From: Eubacterium sp. CAG:252
Lineage (GTDB): Bacteria > Bacillota > Clostridia > Lachnospirales > Lachnospiraceae
NCBI GenBank assembly: GCA_000436535.1
Contig: FR886254.1
Span: 1-20,744, forward strand
Direction of reading: 5' to 3'
DNA length: 20,744 bases
A program made the position numbers and the translations under genes. Positions 8,167 to 14,949 of the stretch are shown here, in pieces. Position 1 is the first letter of the stretch. Every line of letters begins with the position of its first letter. Below the pieces are notes generated by a model. That model had not been told where the DNA came from and did not search any database. It worked only from the letters and a program-made list of their open reading frames with translations.

Positions 8167-8207
8167 CTGCCACTTATAATATCTGGTAATGTTATTATAA
8201 GTGGCAG
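8167..8207 (+). repeat. Perfect 15-bp hairpin downstream of pgi
   Basis: CTGCCACTTATAATA (8167-8181) pairs fully with 8193-8207 around an 11-nt loop. It lies 28 nt past the pgi stop and has no T-tract of its own, so it may stabilise the pgi mRNA 3' end rather than terminate transcription. Confidence 0.65.
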
Positions 8208-8220
8208 ACGGACAATGTGA

Positions 8221-8258
8221 AATAAGCGGAGTGTAAGTGTCACACCCCGCTTATTTTT
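8221..8258 (+). terminator. Intrinsic terminator of pgi
   Basis: AATAAGCGG (8221-8229) pairs with CCGCTTATT (8247-8255), and GTGT (8231-8234) pairs with ACAC (8242-8245). A run of T follows directly (8254-8258). This is the classical form for the plus strand. Confidence 0.85.
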
Positions 8259-8332
8259 ATAATTTTCCCTTTTCTTTTACGCTAATTATAGCTTAGATTA
8301 TCTACCAGCAATGCAAGTCCAAGACCCCCCTG

Positions 8333-8358
8333 CTTTCTTAGACTGTCGGGCATTCACC
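8333..8358 (+). repeat. Dispersed repeat module shared with 13439-13465 (copy 1)
   Basis: CTTTCTTA, six variable bases, CGGGCATTC and then ACC occur here and, with the same spacing between the first two blocks, at 13439-13461. TGTCGG (8344-8349) also pairs with CCGACA (8363-8368), so it can form a hairpin. Both copies sit in gaps at the 3' end of minus-strand genes. Confidence 0.45.
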
Positions 8359-8364
8359 CTGTCC

Positions 8365-8419
8365 GACAAAAGCATAAAAATAACTCTGTGCAAGCACAGT
8401 TCTTTTTTATGCTTTTGTC
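8365..8419. terminator. Long hairpin, probable terminator of mtnN (bidirectional)
   Basis: Positions 8365-8380 pair with 8404-8419 over 16 bp, and CTGTGC (8386-8391) with GCACAG (8394-8399) forms the tip around an AA loop. Both strands carry T-rich stretches after the inner stem. It lies 26 nt past the mtnN stop on the minus strand. Confidence 0.75.
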
Positions 8420-8444
8420 TGGCATGGCTCATTGCTAACGCACA

Positions 8445-9137
8445 TTACACTGTAGCTACTAATTCCTTAATAAGCTTAACCGAATTAGCTATAGCCTGCT
8501 TTTCAAATGTAGGATAATCCATTGTTGCGCTGTCATCTGCCTTGTCTGATATGGCTCTTAAGATTACAAATGGAACCTTGTTAAGATAAGCTGCCTGTGC
8601 TATGGCTGCGCCTTCCATCTCTGTACAATATCCGTCAAAGTTAGATGATATTCTTTCCTTAACAGTCTTATCTGATATAAACTGGTCGCCGCTGACAATA
8701 CGCCCGATATGTGTTCCTATCTCTGGAAGAACCTTTTTGCAGGCTTTATCAGCAAGCTCTATAAGCTTCTTATCTGCTTCAAATGATAATACTTCCATTC
8801 TTGGAATTTGTCCTAAAGGATATCCAAAGCCTGTTGCATCCATATCATGGTGAAGTACATCACTTGATATAACAATATCTGCTATGTTAATCTCTGCCTT
8901 TAAAGAACCTGCAATTCCTGTATTGATAACATAATCCACATTAAAGTCATCTACTAATATCTGTGTGCATACAGCAGCATTAACCTTACCAATTCCGCTC
9001 CTTACAACTACAACATCCTTACCATTAAGCTTTCCAGCCTTAAATGTCATACAAGCCTTGCTTTCTTCACGCTCAACCTGCATAACTTCCACGATCTGGG
9101 CTACCTCTTCATCCATCGCTCCTATAATACCTATCAT
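8445..9137 (-). CDS. mtnN: 5'-methylthioadenosine/S-adenosylhomocysteine nucleosidase
   Basis: A 230-residue nucleosidase (Pfs/MtnN) that cleaves adenine from methylthioadenosine and S-adenosylhomocysteine, recycling products of polyamine synthesis and methylation and, where LuxS exists, feeding autoinducer-2 formation. Visible hallmarks are GIIGAMDEEV with Glu11 (equivalent of E. coli Glu12), the glycine-rich NTGIAGSL (72-79), GDQFIS (150-155), the ribose-binding TEMEGAA with Met174 and Glu175, and catalytic Asp198 in ISDKADD. Length fits the family. AAGGATGG precedes the ATG. It stands alone on the minus strand between the pgi terminators and an AT-rich gap. Confidence 0.95.
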   Translation of the reverse strand: MIGIIGAMDEEVAQIVEVMQVEREESKACMTFKAGKLNGKDVVVVRSGIGKVNAAVCTQILVDDFNVDYVINTGIAGSLKAEINIADIVISSDVLHHDMDATGFGYPLGQIPRMEVLSFEADKKLIELADKACKKVLPEIGTHIGRIVSGDQFISDKTVKERISSNFDGYCTEMEGAAIAQAAYLNKVPFVILRAISDKADDSATMDYPTFEKQAIANSVKLIKELVATV

Positions 9138-9593
9138 GATTATACCATCCTTTTTCTTTAAATATTATGTACTGATTTACTCTTTTCTGGCTCTATACTC
9201 ATAAATTCGCACTAACATTATTATACTAACACAGTAAATCTTTCTATTCAACTTCTTAAATTATATACCCTTATTTTATTATATCTGAAGTATAGTAATA
9301 AAAAATATATATTATATCATAATCATTAAAAAACATTTATTAATATACTCAATAAATAATTCTTAATATGACAGCCCCTTAAATAATCCCACCTCTATTT
9401 AATTCCCGCTTTACAATTCATATAATCCTCTCTTGTATGTTATCCTTTATAATGTTAAGATGTAAAGGTCTCAAGTTCAAAAGTCTTATTGTGCAGGCAC
9501 GAAAGACTTTTTGACCTTTTGCACCTTACATCATGTTAATATATAACGATGTAAATAATTAATATCTAATATACAGAAAGGCGGAATATAATT
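9138..9593. other. AT-rich intergenic region between mtnN and the TSCPD gene
   Basis: No gene is visible in this 456-nt gap between divergent genes. A minus-strand TATAAT (9220-9225) with TTGAAT 20 nt upstream of it (9246-9251) could be an mtnN promoter, but the spacing is poor. The part from 9240 to 9400 is very AT-rich. The right end holds the hairpin at 9459-9532. Confidence 0.5.
9459..9532 (+). repeat. Long imperfect hairpin upstream of the TSCPD gene
   Basis: GATGTAA (9459-9465) pairs with TTACATC (9526-9532), AGGT (9466-9469) with ACCT (9523-9526, overlapping by one base), and CAAAAGTCTT (9478-9487) with AAGACTTTTTG (9503-9513) with one bulged T. The loop contains GTGCAGGCAC, itself a short self-complementary stretch. 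It ends about 60 nt before the gene at 9594. Its TTTTGACC/GGTC-type arms recall the hairpin at 4244-4322. Confidence 0.6.
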
Positions 9594-9842
9594 ATGAAGT
9601 ATACAACAAAAGGCGTGTGCTCACGTTCTATAGAATTTGATGTAGTTGATAATAAAGTTACTGGTGTTAAGTTTGAGGGAGGATGTTCTGGTAATACACA
9701 GGGCGTTGCTGCTCTTGTTGAAGGCATGGATGTCAACGAAGCTATCAAGCGTATGAAAGGTATTAAGTGCGGTTTTAAGCCAACATCATGTCCTGACCAG
9801 CTTGCCAATGCACTTGAGCAGTATCTTGCAAAAGCTAACTAA
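9594..9842 (+). CDS. TSCPD domain protein, TIGR03905 family
   Basis: An 82-residue protein that is essentially one TSCPD domain. The motif TSCPDQL lies at residues 64-70, and four cysteines (Cys9, Cys31, Cys59, Cys66) are arranged as in this family, suggesting metal binding. TSCPD domains also occur at the C-terminus of some ribonucleotide reductases; the free-standing form is common in Clostridia and has no proven function. AAGGCGG precedes the ATG. It appears to be expressed alone, with a hairpin in its leader and a 310-nt gap after it. Confidence 0.9.
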   Translation: MKYTTKGVCSRSIEFDVVDNKVTGVKFEGGCSGNTQGVAALVEGMDVNEAIKRMKGIKCGFKPTSCPDQLANALEQYLAKAN

Positions 9843-9942
9843 TGTAACCTATTATATGTACAGCAATACTTATATAATTTGCAACTTACAAATTAACCCT
9901 GAATAAATTTATTTATATGCCATAAGCTGATTTGGAAATTGC

Positions 9943-10086
9943 ATCTATAAATGAGCAAATTTAAAATATTGCACAAGTATGTCTGTGTTAAAAAGCAGAT
10001 TTTTCATAATCTATTGAAATATATCTAAGGTACAAACAAAAACAAATTATTTTTGTGCATTTTTGTGTATCTGCTCATTTATAGAT
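9943..10086 (+). repeat. 15-bp perfect inverted repeat enclosing a 114-nt AT-rich stretch
   Basis: ATCTATAAATGAGCA (9943-9957) is the exact reverse complement of 10072-10086. A second nested pair, TGCACAA (9970-9976) with TTGTGCA (10053-10059), gives the same topology. The whole lies in the 310-nt gap before the radical SAM gene, ending 67 nt before its start. It could be a structured leader or a small miniature element; no target-site duplication is visible. Nothing else is seen in the gap. Confidence 0.6.
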
Positions 10087-10152
10087 TACATATTAATAGT
10101 TACTCTTAAATACTTTACTATAAATTAATTATACCTGCGGAATGGAGATAAT

Positions 10153-10956
10153 ATGGGTTCAGTAAGCCGTTTCAAAAGAATATATATAGAAATTACAAGC
10201 ACCTGCAACCTGAAGTGTTCGTTCTGTCAGGAAACAAAACGTCCACCTCACTTTATGTCGATTGAAGAATTCGGACATATTCTTGATGAAGTCAAGCCGT
10301 ATACGAATTACATTTATCTGCACGTAAAAGGTGAACCTATGCTGCATCCTGAACTTGAAACTATTCTTTCAATGTGCAGTGATGCCAATATGACAGTCAA
10401 CTTAACGACTAATGGAACTCTGCTTTATAAGAAGCTTGACACACTTATAAAGCAGCCTGTACACCAGATAAATGTATCTATGCACAGTGCTGATGACAAC
10501 GACTGCATAGATATGGACAACTATATTAATGAGCTTTTTTATTCCTGTGAAGAGATATTAGAAAAGACAGAAACCGAAATATCCCTGCGACTATGGAATA
10601 CCAAAAAAAAACCAACACTTTTTAATAAGCGCAACTGTACAATAAAAAGACATTTATATGTCAATGTCCAAAGTCCTTTTGAATGGCCTGAGCTTAACAG
10701 CACTTACTGTAATGAGCGCGGCTTCTGTCAAGGGCTTAGAACACATATCGCTATACTAAGCGATGGCACTGTAACTCCATGCTGTCTTGATGGCAATGGT
10801 GTTATGAAGCTTGGCAATATATTTGACACCCCGCTTAAGGATATTCTTGAGTGTAAACGAAGTGTCGAATTCATCAAAGGTTTTCATAATAAATACGCTG
10901 TAGAGCCTTTATGTAAGCATTGCAGCTTTAAGGAAAGATTTGCACATAAAATGTAA
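10153..10956 (+). CDS. Radical SAM/SPASM domain protein
   Basis: A 267-residue radical SAM enzyme. The [4Fe-4S] cluster that cleaves S-adenosylmethionine is bound by C-x3-C-x2-C at Cys18, Cys22 and Cys25 (STCNLKCSFC). KGEPMLHP (59-66) is the glycine-rich SAM-binding segment, and TTNGT (85-89) follows. The C-terminal part has SPASM-type cysteines at 186, 192, 210, 211, 234, 254 and 257 for auxiliary Fe-S clusters; SPASM enzymes often modify peptides or proteins. It is shorter than most SPASM enzymes. No small precursor peptide gene or peptidase lies beside it, so the substrate is unknown. It ends 36 nt before murG, with which it is likely co-transcribed. GGAG precedes the ATG. Confidence 0.9.
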   Translation: MGSVSRFKRIYIEITSTCNLKCSFCQETKRPPHFMSIEEFGHILDEVKPYTNYIYLHVKGEPMLHPELETILSMCSDANMTVNLTTNGTLLYKKLDTLIKQPVHQINVSMHSADDNDCIDMDNYINELFYSCEEILEKTETEISLRLWNTKKKPTLFNKRNCTIKRHLYVNVQSPFEWPELNSTYCNERGFCQGLRTHIAILSDGTVTPCCLDGNGVMKLGNIFDTPLKDILECKRSVEFIKGFHNKYAVEPLCKHCSFKERFAHKM

Positions 10957-10992
10957 GCACCTCATATGAGTGCGCGGAAATGAGGATTAATA

Positions 10993-12063
10993 ATGAAGAA
11001 AATAGTACTTACCGGCGGTGGAACTGCTGGTCATGTAACACCTAATATAGCTCTGCTTCCAAGCCTTAAAGAGGCTGGATATGAAGTATTCTATATTGGT
11101 TCATACAATGGAATTGAAAAAAGTCTGATTGAAAGTCTTGATATACCTTACTATGGAATATCATCCGGAAAGTTAAGAAGATATAAGAGCTTTAAGAACC
11201 TTACCGACCCTTTCAGAGTTATTAAAGGTTACTTTCAGGCAAGAAAGCTTATGCGCCGCATTAAGCCTGATATAGTATTTTCAAAGGGTGGCTTTGTGTC
11301 TGTTCCTGTTGTACTTGCAGCGGGTCATAAGCACATTCCCGTTATAATACATGAATCCGATATGACACCTGGACTTGCCAACAAGATAGCCATGAGAAAA
11401 GCAACACGTATATGCTGCAACTTTCCTGAAACTATCAAGTATCTTCCTAAAGATAAGGCCGTCCTTACAGGTTCTCCTATAAGACAGGAGCTTCTTCTTG
11501 GCAACAAGCTCGCCGGACTTGAATTATGTAACTTCACACCAGATAAACCTATTATTATGGTTGTTGGCGGAAGTACTGGTGCTGTCCATGTAAATGAAGC
11601 TGTAAGAAAAATTCTTCCTGAACTTTTAAAGAAGTTTCAGGTTGTACACCTTTGTGGAAAAGGCAAAACAGATGCTTCACTTAATAATATTAATGGTTAT
11701 ATGCAGTTTGAATATATCAGCGAGCAGATGCGTGACCTCTTCTCCATAAGTGATATTGTCATATCAAGGGCAGGCGCTAACTCTATATGTGAACTGCTTG
11801 CTTTAAAGAAGCCTAATCTTTTAATTCCGCTATCTGCTAATGCAAGCCGTGGCGACCAGATACTTAATGCAAAGTCCTTTAAAGAACACGGATATTCAAG
11901 TGTTATATTTGAAGAAGACCTTACACCTGAGTCTCTTTTAAATGCTGTTAATGAACTGTATGAAAACAGACACTCTTACATTAACAATATGGCAAAGAGC
12001 AAAGAAAGCAACGCCATACCTATAATTATGGAACTTATAGAGCAGTGTTCTCTTCATTCTTAA
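10993..12063 (+). CDS. murG: UDP-GlcNAc:lipid I N-acetylglucosaminyltransferase MurG
   Basis: A 356-residue GT28 glycosyltransferase that adds GlcNAc to lipid I to make lipid II, the last cytoplasmic step of peptidoglycan precursor synthesis, on the inner face of the membrane. The N-terminal GGGTAGHVTPN (8-18) with His14 is the lipid I/diphosphate site. VVGGSTGAVHVNEAV starts the C-terminal Rossmann half, and ISRAGANSICELLALKKP contains the UDP-GlcNAc-binding Glu region. Length is normal. It is outside any division/cell wall cluster: no mur, fts or mra genes are nearby, and its partner is the radical SAM gene just upstream. TGAGGAT precedes the ATG. A second murG could exist elsewhere in the genome. 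Confidence 0.93.
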   Translation: MKKIVLTGGGTAGHVTPNIALLPSLKEAGYEVFYIGSYNGIEKSLIESLDIPYYGISSGKLRRYKSFKNLTDPFRVIKGYFQARKLMRRIKPDIVFSKGGFVSVPVVLAAGHKHIPVIIHESDMTPGLANKIAMRKATRICCNFPETIKYLPKDKAVLTGSPIRQELLLGNKLAGLELCNFTPDKPIIMVVGGSTGAVHVNEAVRKILPELLKKFQVVHLCGKGKTDASLNNINGYMQFEYISEQMRDLFSISDIVISRAGANSICELLALKKPNLLIPLSANASRGDQILNAKSFKEHGYSSVIFEEDLTPESLLNAVNELYENRHSYINNMAKSKESNAIPIIMELIEQCSLHS

Positions 12064-12089
12064 ATTACATTTTTATCTGGTATTATACA

Positions 12090-12160
12090 ATGATGTTTGG
12101 GTCAAAAGCATCCAACTATGATACCTACGGATTGTTCTGTGCTACGCACTCCCACAATCC
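12090..12160 (+). repeat. Dispersed repeat element with hairpin (copy 2, longest)
   Basis: The left part (12090-12124) repeats the module at 4202-4234. The right part, 12115-12152, matches 20707-20744 at 36 of 38 positions. GGATTGT (12129-12135) pairs with ACAATCC (12154-12160), and GTGC (12139-12142) with GCAC (12146-12149), giving a two-part hairpin. It lies 27 nt past the murG stop and may act as its terminator or 3' stabiliser. Confidence 0.65.
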
Positions 12161-12183
12161 TACAATTAAAGAATTATATATAA

Positions 12184-12322
12184 AGCGCCTGCTATACCGT
12201 ATATAGATAATATAGCTATGCCAGACCTGTGGCATGTTACCGGGGATAGGAATTACACCATATATCAGCAGCTTCCTGATACTTCAGCTATTGTTATAAC
12301 GTATAATGTTAAAGCAGGCGCT
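12184..12322. ncRNA. Candidate structured RNA or palindromic element (unidentified)
   Basis: AGCGCCTGCT (12184-12193) is the exact reverse complement of AGCAGGCGCT (12313-12322), closing a 139-nt region. Inside, 12194-12216 pairs imperfectly with 12287-12304 (ATAGC with GCTAT, TAA with TTA, CGTAT-type pairs). Two separate hairpins follow: 12218-12223 with 12230-12235 (ATGCCA/TGGCAT), and 12263-12268 with 12276-12281 (TATCAG/CTGATA). The linker between them is purine-rich (CCGGGGATAGGAAT). On the plus strand five T follow the closing stem; on the minus strand the element starts 7 nt after the stop of the gene ending at 12330. It does not match any riboswitch, 6S RNA or SRP RNA that I can recognise. 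Strand is undecided. Confidence 0.45.
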
Positions 12323-12329
12323 AGTTTTT

Positions 12330-13130
12330 CTACTCCACAAAATATGCATCAGGATTGACAGGTTCTCCATATTGTGTGAGCTTAAAGTACACTCCAGGAC
12401 CTTCTTCTATATAATATGCACTAGGGCTTGCCACGGTACCTATAAGCTGGCCTGCAACAACTTTATCACCTTTTCTTAGATTAACATTTTCTATAAGACC
12501 TGTTGTTGTTTCATATCCATTACCGATTGAAACTGTCACTGTTGTGCCAGTCTCTGAAAGTTCTGCAACGTCTGTGACTATTCCAGAAGCCGCAGCTCCT
12601 ACATTAGTTCCTACTTCTGAGCTTATAATAATTCCAGAACTGCATTTGTATACACCAAGGCTCTTAAAAAGCACAGTTTCATCCATACTGTAATCAAGAG
12701 TAATATGTCCTAATACCGGCCATGCAAGCTTATTGCTCTCATCAAAAGAAAAGCTCTTCATAGCCTCCGCCATAACCTCCTCTGATGACATTGTTGGCGG
12801 AACTGTAGGTTCTTCTGTCACATTTTCCTTAGTTGCAACTGTTGTGCTTTCAGTTGCAGATATATCGCTGTCCTCTGCCATTCTGCCTCTTGCGTTGGCC
12901 TCCTGTAGTATCTCTTCTGTTCCCAGCTCATCTATCTCATCGGTTACATCTTCTGTTTTTATCGCAACATTCTCTTCGGTTTCATTCAGATTGACTATGT
13001 TATTATTGCCCCCTCTGTTGGCATTGACACTTTTTATGACTGAAACAACGCCAATAATAAGCGCTGCAATTATTCCCAGCGAAATAACTGTAGACACAAT
13101 CTTTACTGTATTCTTTTTACGCTTATCCAT
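12330..13130 (-). CDS. SpoIIQ/LytM-like membrane protein with degenerate M23 domain
   Basis: A 266-residue protein with a basic tail (MDKRKKN), one membrane helix (about 9-33), a long Thr/Glu-rich linker (about 40-125) and a LytM/M23 fold at 137-263, placed outside the membrane. The domain opening, WPVLGHITLDYSMDETVLFKSLG, resembles SpoIIQ of spore formers. All zinc and catalytic positions are replaced: the HxxxD pair by Ser164 and Ile168, the central His by Gly211, and the HxH pair by Gly246 and Tyr248. It should therefore not cut peptidoglycan; a scaffold or amidase-activator role like other degenerate LytM proteins is an inference. I start at 13130, just after GGAGG; the longer reading from 13196 includes that site. 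It stands apart from the yvyF gene by 406 nt. Confidence 0.8.
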   Translation of the reverse strand: MDKRKKNTVKIVSTVISLGIIAALIIGVVSVIKSVNANRGGNNNIVNLNETEENVAIKTEDVTDEIDELGTEEILQEANARGRMAEDSDISATESTTVATKENVTEEPTVPPTMSSEEVMAEAMKSFSFDESNKLAWPVLGHITLDYSMDETVLFKSLGVYKCSSGIIISSEVGTNVGAAASGIVTDVAELSETGTTVTVSIGNGYETTTGLIENVNLRKGDKVVAGQLIGTVASPSAYYIEEGPGVYFKLTQYGEPVNPDAYFVE

Positions 13131-13360
13131 ATTAACCTCCATTCTGCACATATAATGCACAATATAATAACCAAGCTGCTCACTACACTTATGCACTCAT
13201 TGCTTGTGATGTTAATATGTTTTCCACTTATTCTGTTACTTATTCATATATATTGGGGATTATTTAAGATTGTTTAAAATTTACTACTGTTAATCAGTTA
13301 TCAACTGATTTTAATTCATATAAAAACCTGATTTTATTATTATGATGTAATGGAGCAAAA

Positions 13361-13517
13361 TATCAGAAAAGCCGTTTATGCTTGCATAATCAGGCATTGG
13401 ACTTTTAGCCCCGCCTTGCAGGCCTAAGAACACTTCCACTTTCTTAAGCCTCCGGGCATTCTACCTATAATCTTAAAGCCAAAAACACTCAGCTTTTCGT
13501 TATCTTTTTCTGATACA
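13361..13517. repeat. Complex inverted repeat at the 3' side of yvyF
   Basis: TATCAGAAAAG (13361-13371) pairs with CTTTTTCTGATA (13504-13515) with one extra T. Inside, 13420-13430 pairs with 13441-13451 over 11 positions with one mismatch (AGGCCTAAGAA), and GCCC (13408-13411) pairs with GGGC (13454-13457). The block at 13439-13461 repeats a module found at 8333-8355. The structure begins about 20 nt past the yvyF stop and fills much of the 406-nt gap before the SpoIIQ-like gene. It may be a terminator or 3' structured element. The rest of the gap (13131-13330) is AT-rich and shows nothing clear. Confidence 0.5.
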
Positions 13518-13536
13518 ACTCGTTTTATGCACACTA

Positions 13537-13959
13537 TTATGAGTCGAAATATCTCATCTTAGCTTCTGCTCTTGCTCTCTTTTCCATATTCTCTACGGCA
13601 GCATTAGACTCCCCATACATAGAGCCTAAGTTATTAGCCATCTTATTCTTACATCTTTCGCAAAATCTTCCTGATTTTATTGATACTCCACATCTCTCAC
13701 ATGTAATTCCGATAGACGAACCCTCAGTTATCATAAGTCTTTCCTGTCTTATCCACTGTTCTATCTGCCTTGCACTTACATCACATTCCTCTGATACTTC
13801 GTTGATAGTTGCTGCCGGATGCTCATCTATATATTCCTTAACATCCTGAAACTTGTCCTCCATTCTTTCCACACAATTAGGGCATAAATTACGATAAGGT
13901 CCTGATCCACCTACAAAATTAAATAACCTTCCACACATTTTACAGTTTCTTACTTCCAT
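13537..13959 (-). CDS. yvyF: YvyF / TIGR03826 flagellar operon zinc protein
   Basis: A 140-residue protein of the flagellar-operon family typified by B. subtilis YvyF. It has two zinc-ribbon-like modules: Cys6/Cys9 with Cys26/Cys29 at the N-terminus, and Cys87/Cys90 with Cys100/Cys103 towards the C-terminus. Between them lies a helix-turn-helix-like segment (about 52-74, INEVSEECDVSARQIEQWI), so DNA or RNA binding is plausible. Its role is not well established. I begin at ATG 13959 after GGAGG, not at 13971. comFC lies upstream with 150 nt between, the same neighbourhood as in B. subtilis, but flgM, flgN and flgK do not follow here. Confidence 0.85.
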   Translation of the reverse strand: MEVRNCKMCGRLFNFVGGSGPYRNLCPNCVERMEDKFQDVKEYIDEHPAATINEVSEECDVSARQIEQWIRQERLMITEGSSIGITCERCGVSIKSGRFCERCKNKMANNLGSMYGESNAAVENMEKRARAEAKMRYFDS

Positions 13960-14109
13960 AATATCCTCCAATCCAGCATATTGTCACTTCTTCTGTCTAT
14001 ATTCATATATGTATACAATATCAATTCCCACAAATGTATAACCCTATATAAAAGCCGCTGTCATTAATTCTACAACCCGCTGTCTGCAACATCCAAAAAT
14101 CAGTAAGCC

Positions 14110-14904
14110 CTAGAAACCATTCCCTATACACAATGTTATTGCATATACATTGTCTGTACCATACTCTTTAAGACACTTTGCACATGCATCTATAGTCGCT
14201 CCCGTTGTATATATGTCGTCAACAATCAATACTTTATTATATCTTATACCATTATAATATATTTGAAAAGCATTTTGAAGATTTTTAACTCTTTCTATGT
14301 TATTAAGTTCCTTCATAGGGGTTGTTTTCTTAACACGGATAATATAATTCTCATCGACTGGTATATGGAGTTTCTTTGAAAGGCTGCATGCAATAAGCCC
14401 TGCCTGATTATACCCTCTCTGCCTGTACCTTTCCTTGTGTATCGGAACAGGAATAATAACATCCGGCTCCCACATATTTATAACTATGCCACATTCCCTT
14501 GCAATCTCAGCAGCATACACATCTGCATACTCCCTTTTATTGCGGTACTTAAATCTGTATATGGACTGCTTTATGCCATCTGAATACTCATACAGGCTTA
14601 TTGCCTGGTCGTATAAATGCCTTGTTTTCGTGCAGTCAGTGCAGTAATCTCTGTCATTATCCTCCAGTGCCTTACCGCACTTTATACAGGTTGGTTCCTT
14701 AACATACTTTATGTTATCATAACACCAAGGACATATATCCAGTCTTTTTCCACCTCTTATCACTCTCGGTTTTGAACAAATCGGACATGTAGGTGGAAAT
14801 ACAGCATCCTCTATGCCGTTTATTATATTTTTTATTACATTTTCTGCACCTTTATACGATGCACTATCTCCCTTAATACTAAGTATATCCCCTTTATTTT
14901 TCAT
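14110..14904 (-). CDS. comFC: ComF family amidophosphoribosyltransferase-like protein
   Basis: A 264-residue ComFC/GntX family protein, needed for DNA uptake in competent bacteria, acting in the cytoplasm. The N-terminal part is rich in CxxC pairs (Cys40/43, Cys58/61, Cys73/76, Cys88/91), a zinc-binding double-zinc-ribbon type region. The C-terminal half is a phosphoribosyltransferase fold with VLIVDDIYTTGAT (225-237) as the PRPP-binding loop and PDVIIPVPIHKERYRQRGYNQA before it. GGGGGAT precedes the ATG. It is preceded by recD2 (45 nt) and followed by yvyF (150 nt), probably in one transcript. The helicase comFA is not in the window. Confidence 0.93.
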   Translation of the reverse strand: MKNKGDILSIKGDSASYKGAENVIKNIINGIEDAVFPPTCPICSKPRVIRGGKRLDICPWCYDNIKYVKEPTCIKCGKALEDNDRDYCTDCTKTRHLYDQAISLYEYSDGIKQSIYRFKYRNKREYADVYAAEIARECGIVINMWEPDVIIPVPIHKERYRQRGYNQAGLIACSLSKKLHIPVDENYIIRVKKTTPMKELNNIERVKNLQNAFQIYYNGIRYNKVLIVDDIYTTGATIDACAKCLKEYGTDNVYAITLCIGNGF

Positions 14905-14949
14905 TAATCCCCCATTAAGTTATACTCATTGCTAATATGCTATTAATTA

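Noticed and set aside
9943..10086. Insertion sequence
   Set aside because: The inverted ends enclose only 114 nt with no transposase frame and no target-site duplication.
10153..10956. Part of a RiPP or sactipeptide cluster
   Set aside because: No short precursor peptide, peptidase or transporter gene is visible on either side; the neighbours are TSCPD and murG.
12184..12322. 6S RNA, SRP RNA or a known riboswitch
   Set aside because: I could not find the SRP GGAAG-type apical motif, the large 6S central bubble, or core motifs of c-di-GMP, cobalamin, SAM or TPP riboswitches. Left as unidentified.
12330..13130. Active M23 peptidoglycan endopeptidase
   Set aside because: None of the zinc-binding or catalytic positions of the family is kept, so enzymatic activity is not supported.
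12733..13155. Open frame of 140 residues on the plus strand
   Set aside because: It lies opposite the SpoIIQ-like gene, is made largely of Ser, Val and Ile typical of antisense reading of an acidic/Thr-rich gene, and has no ribosome binding site.
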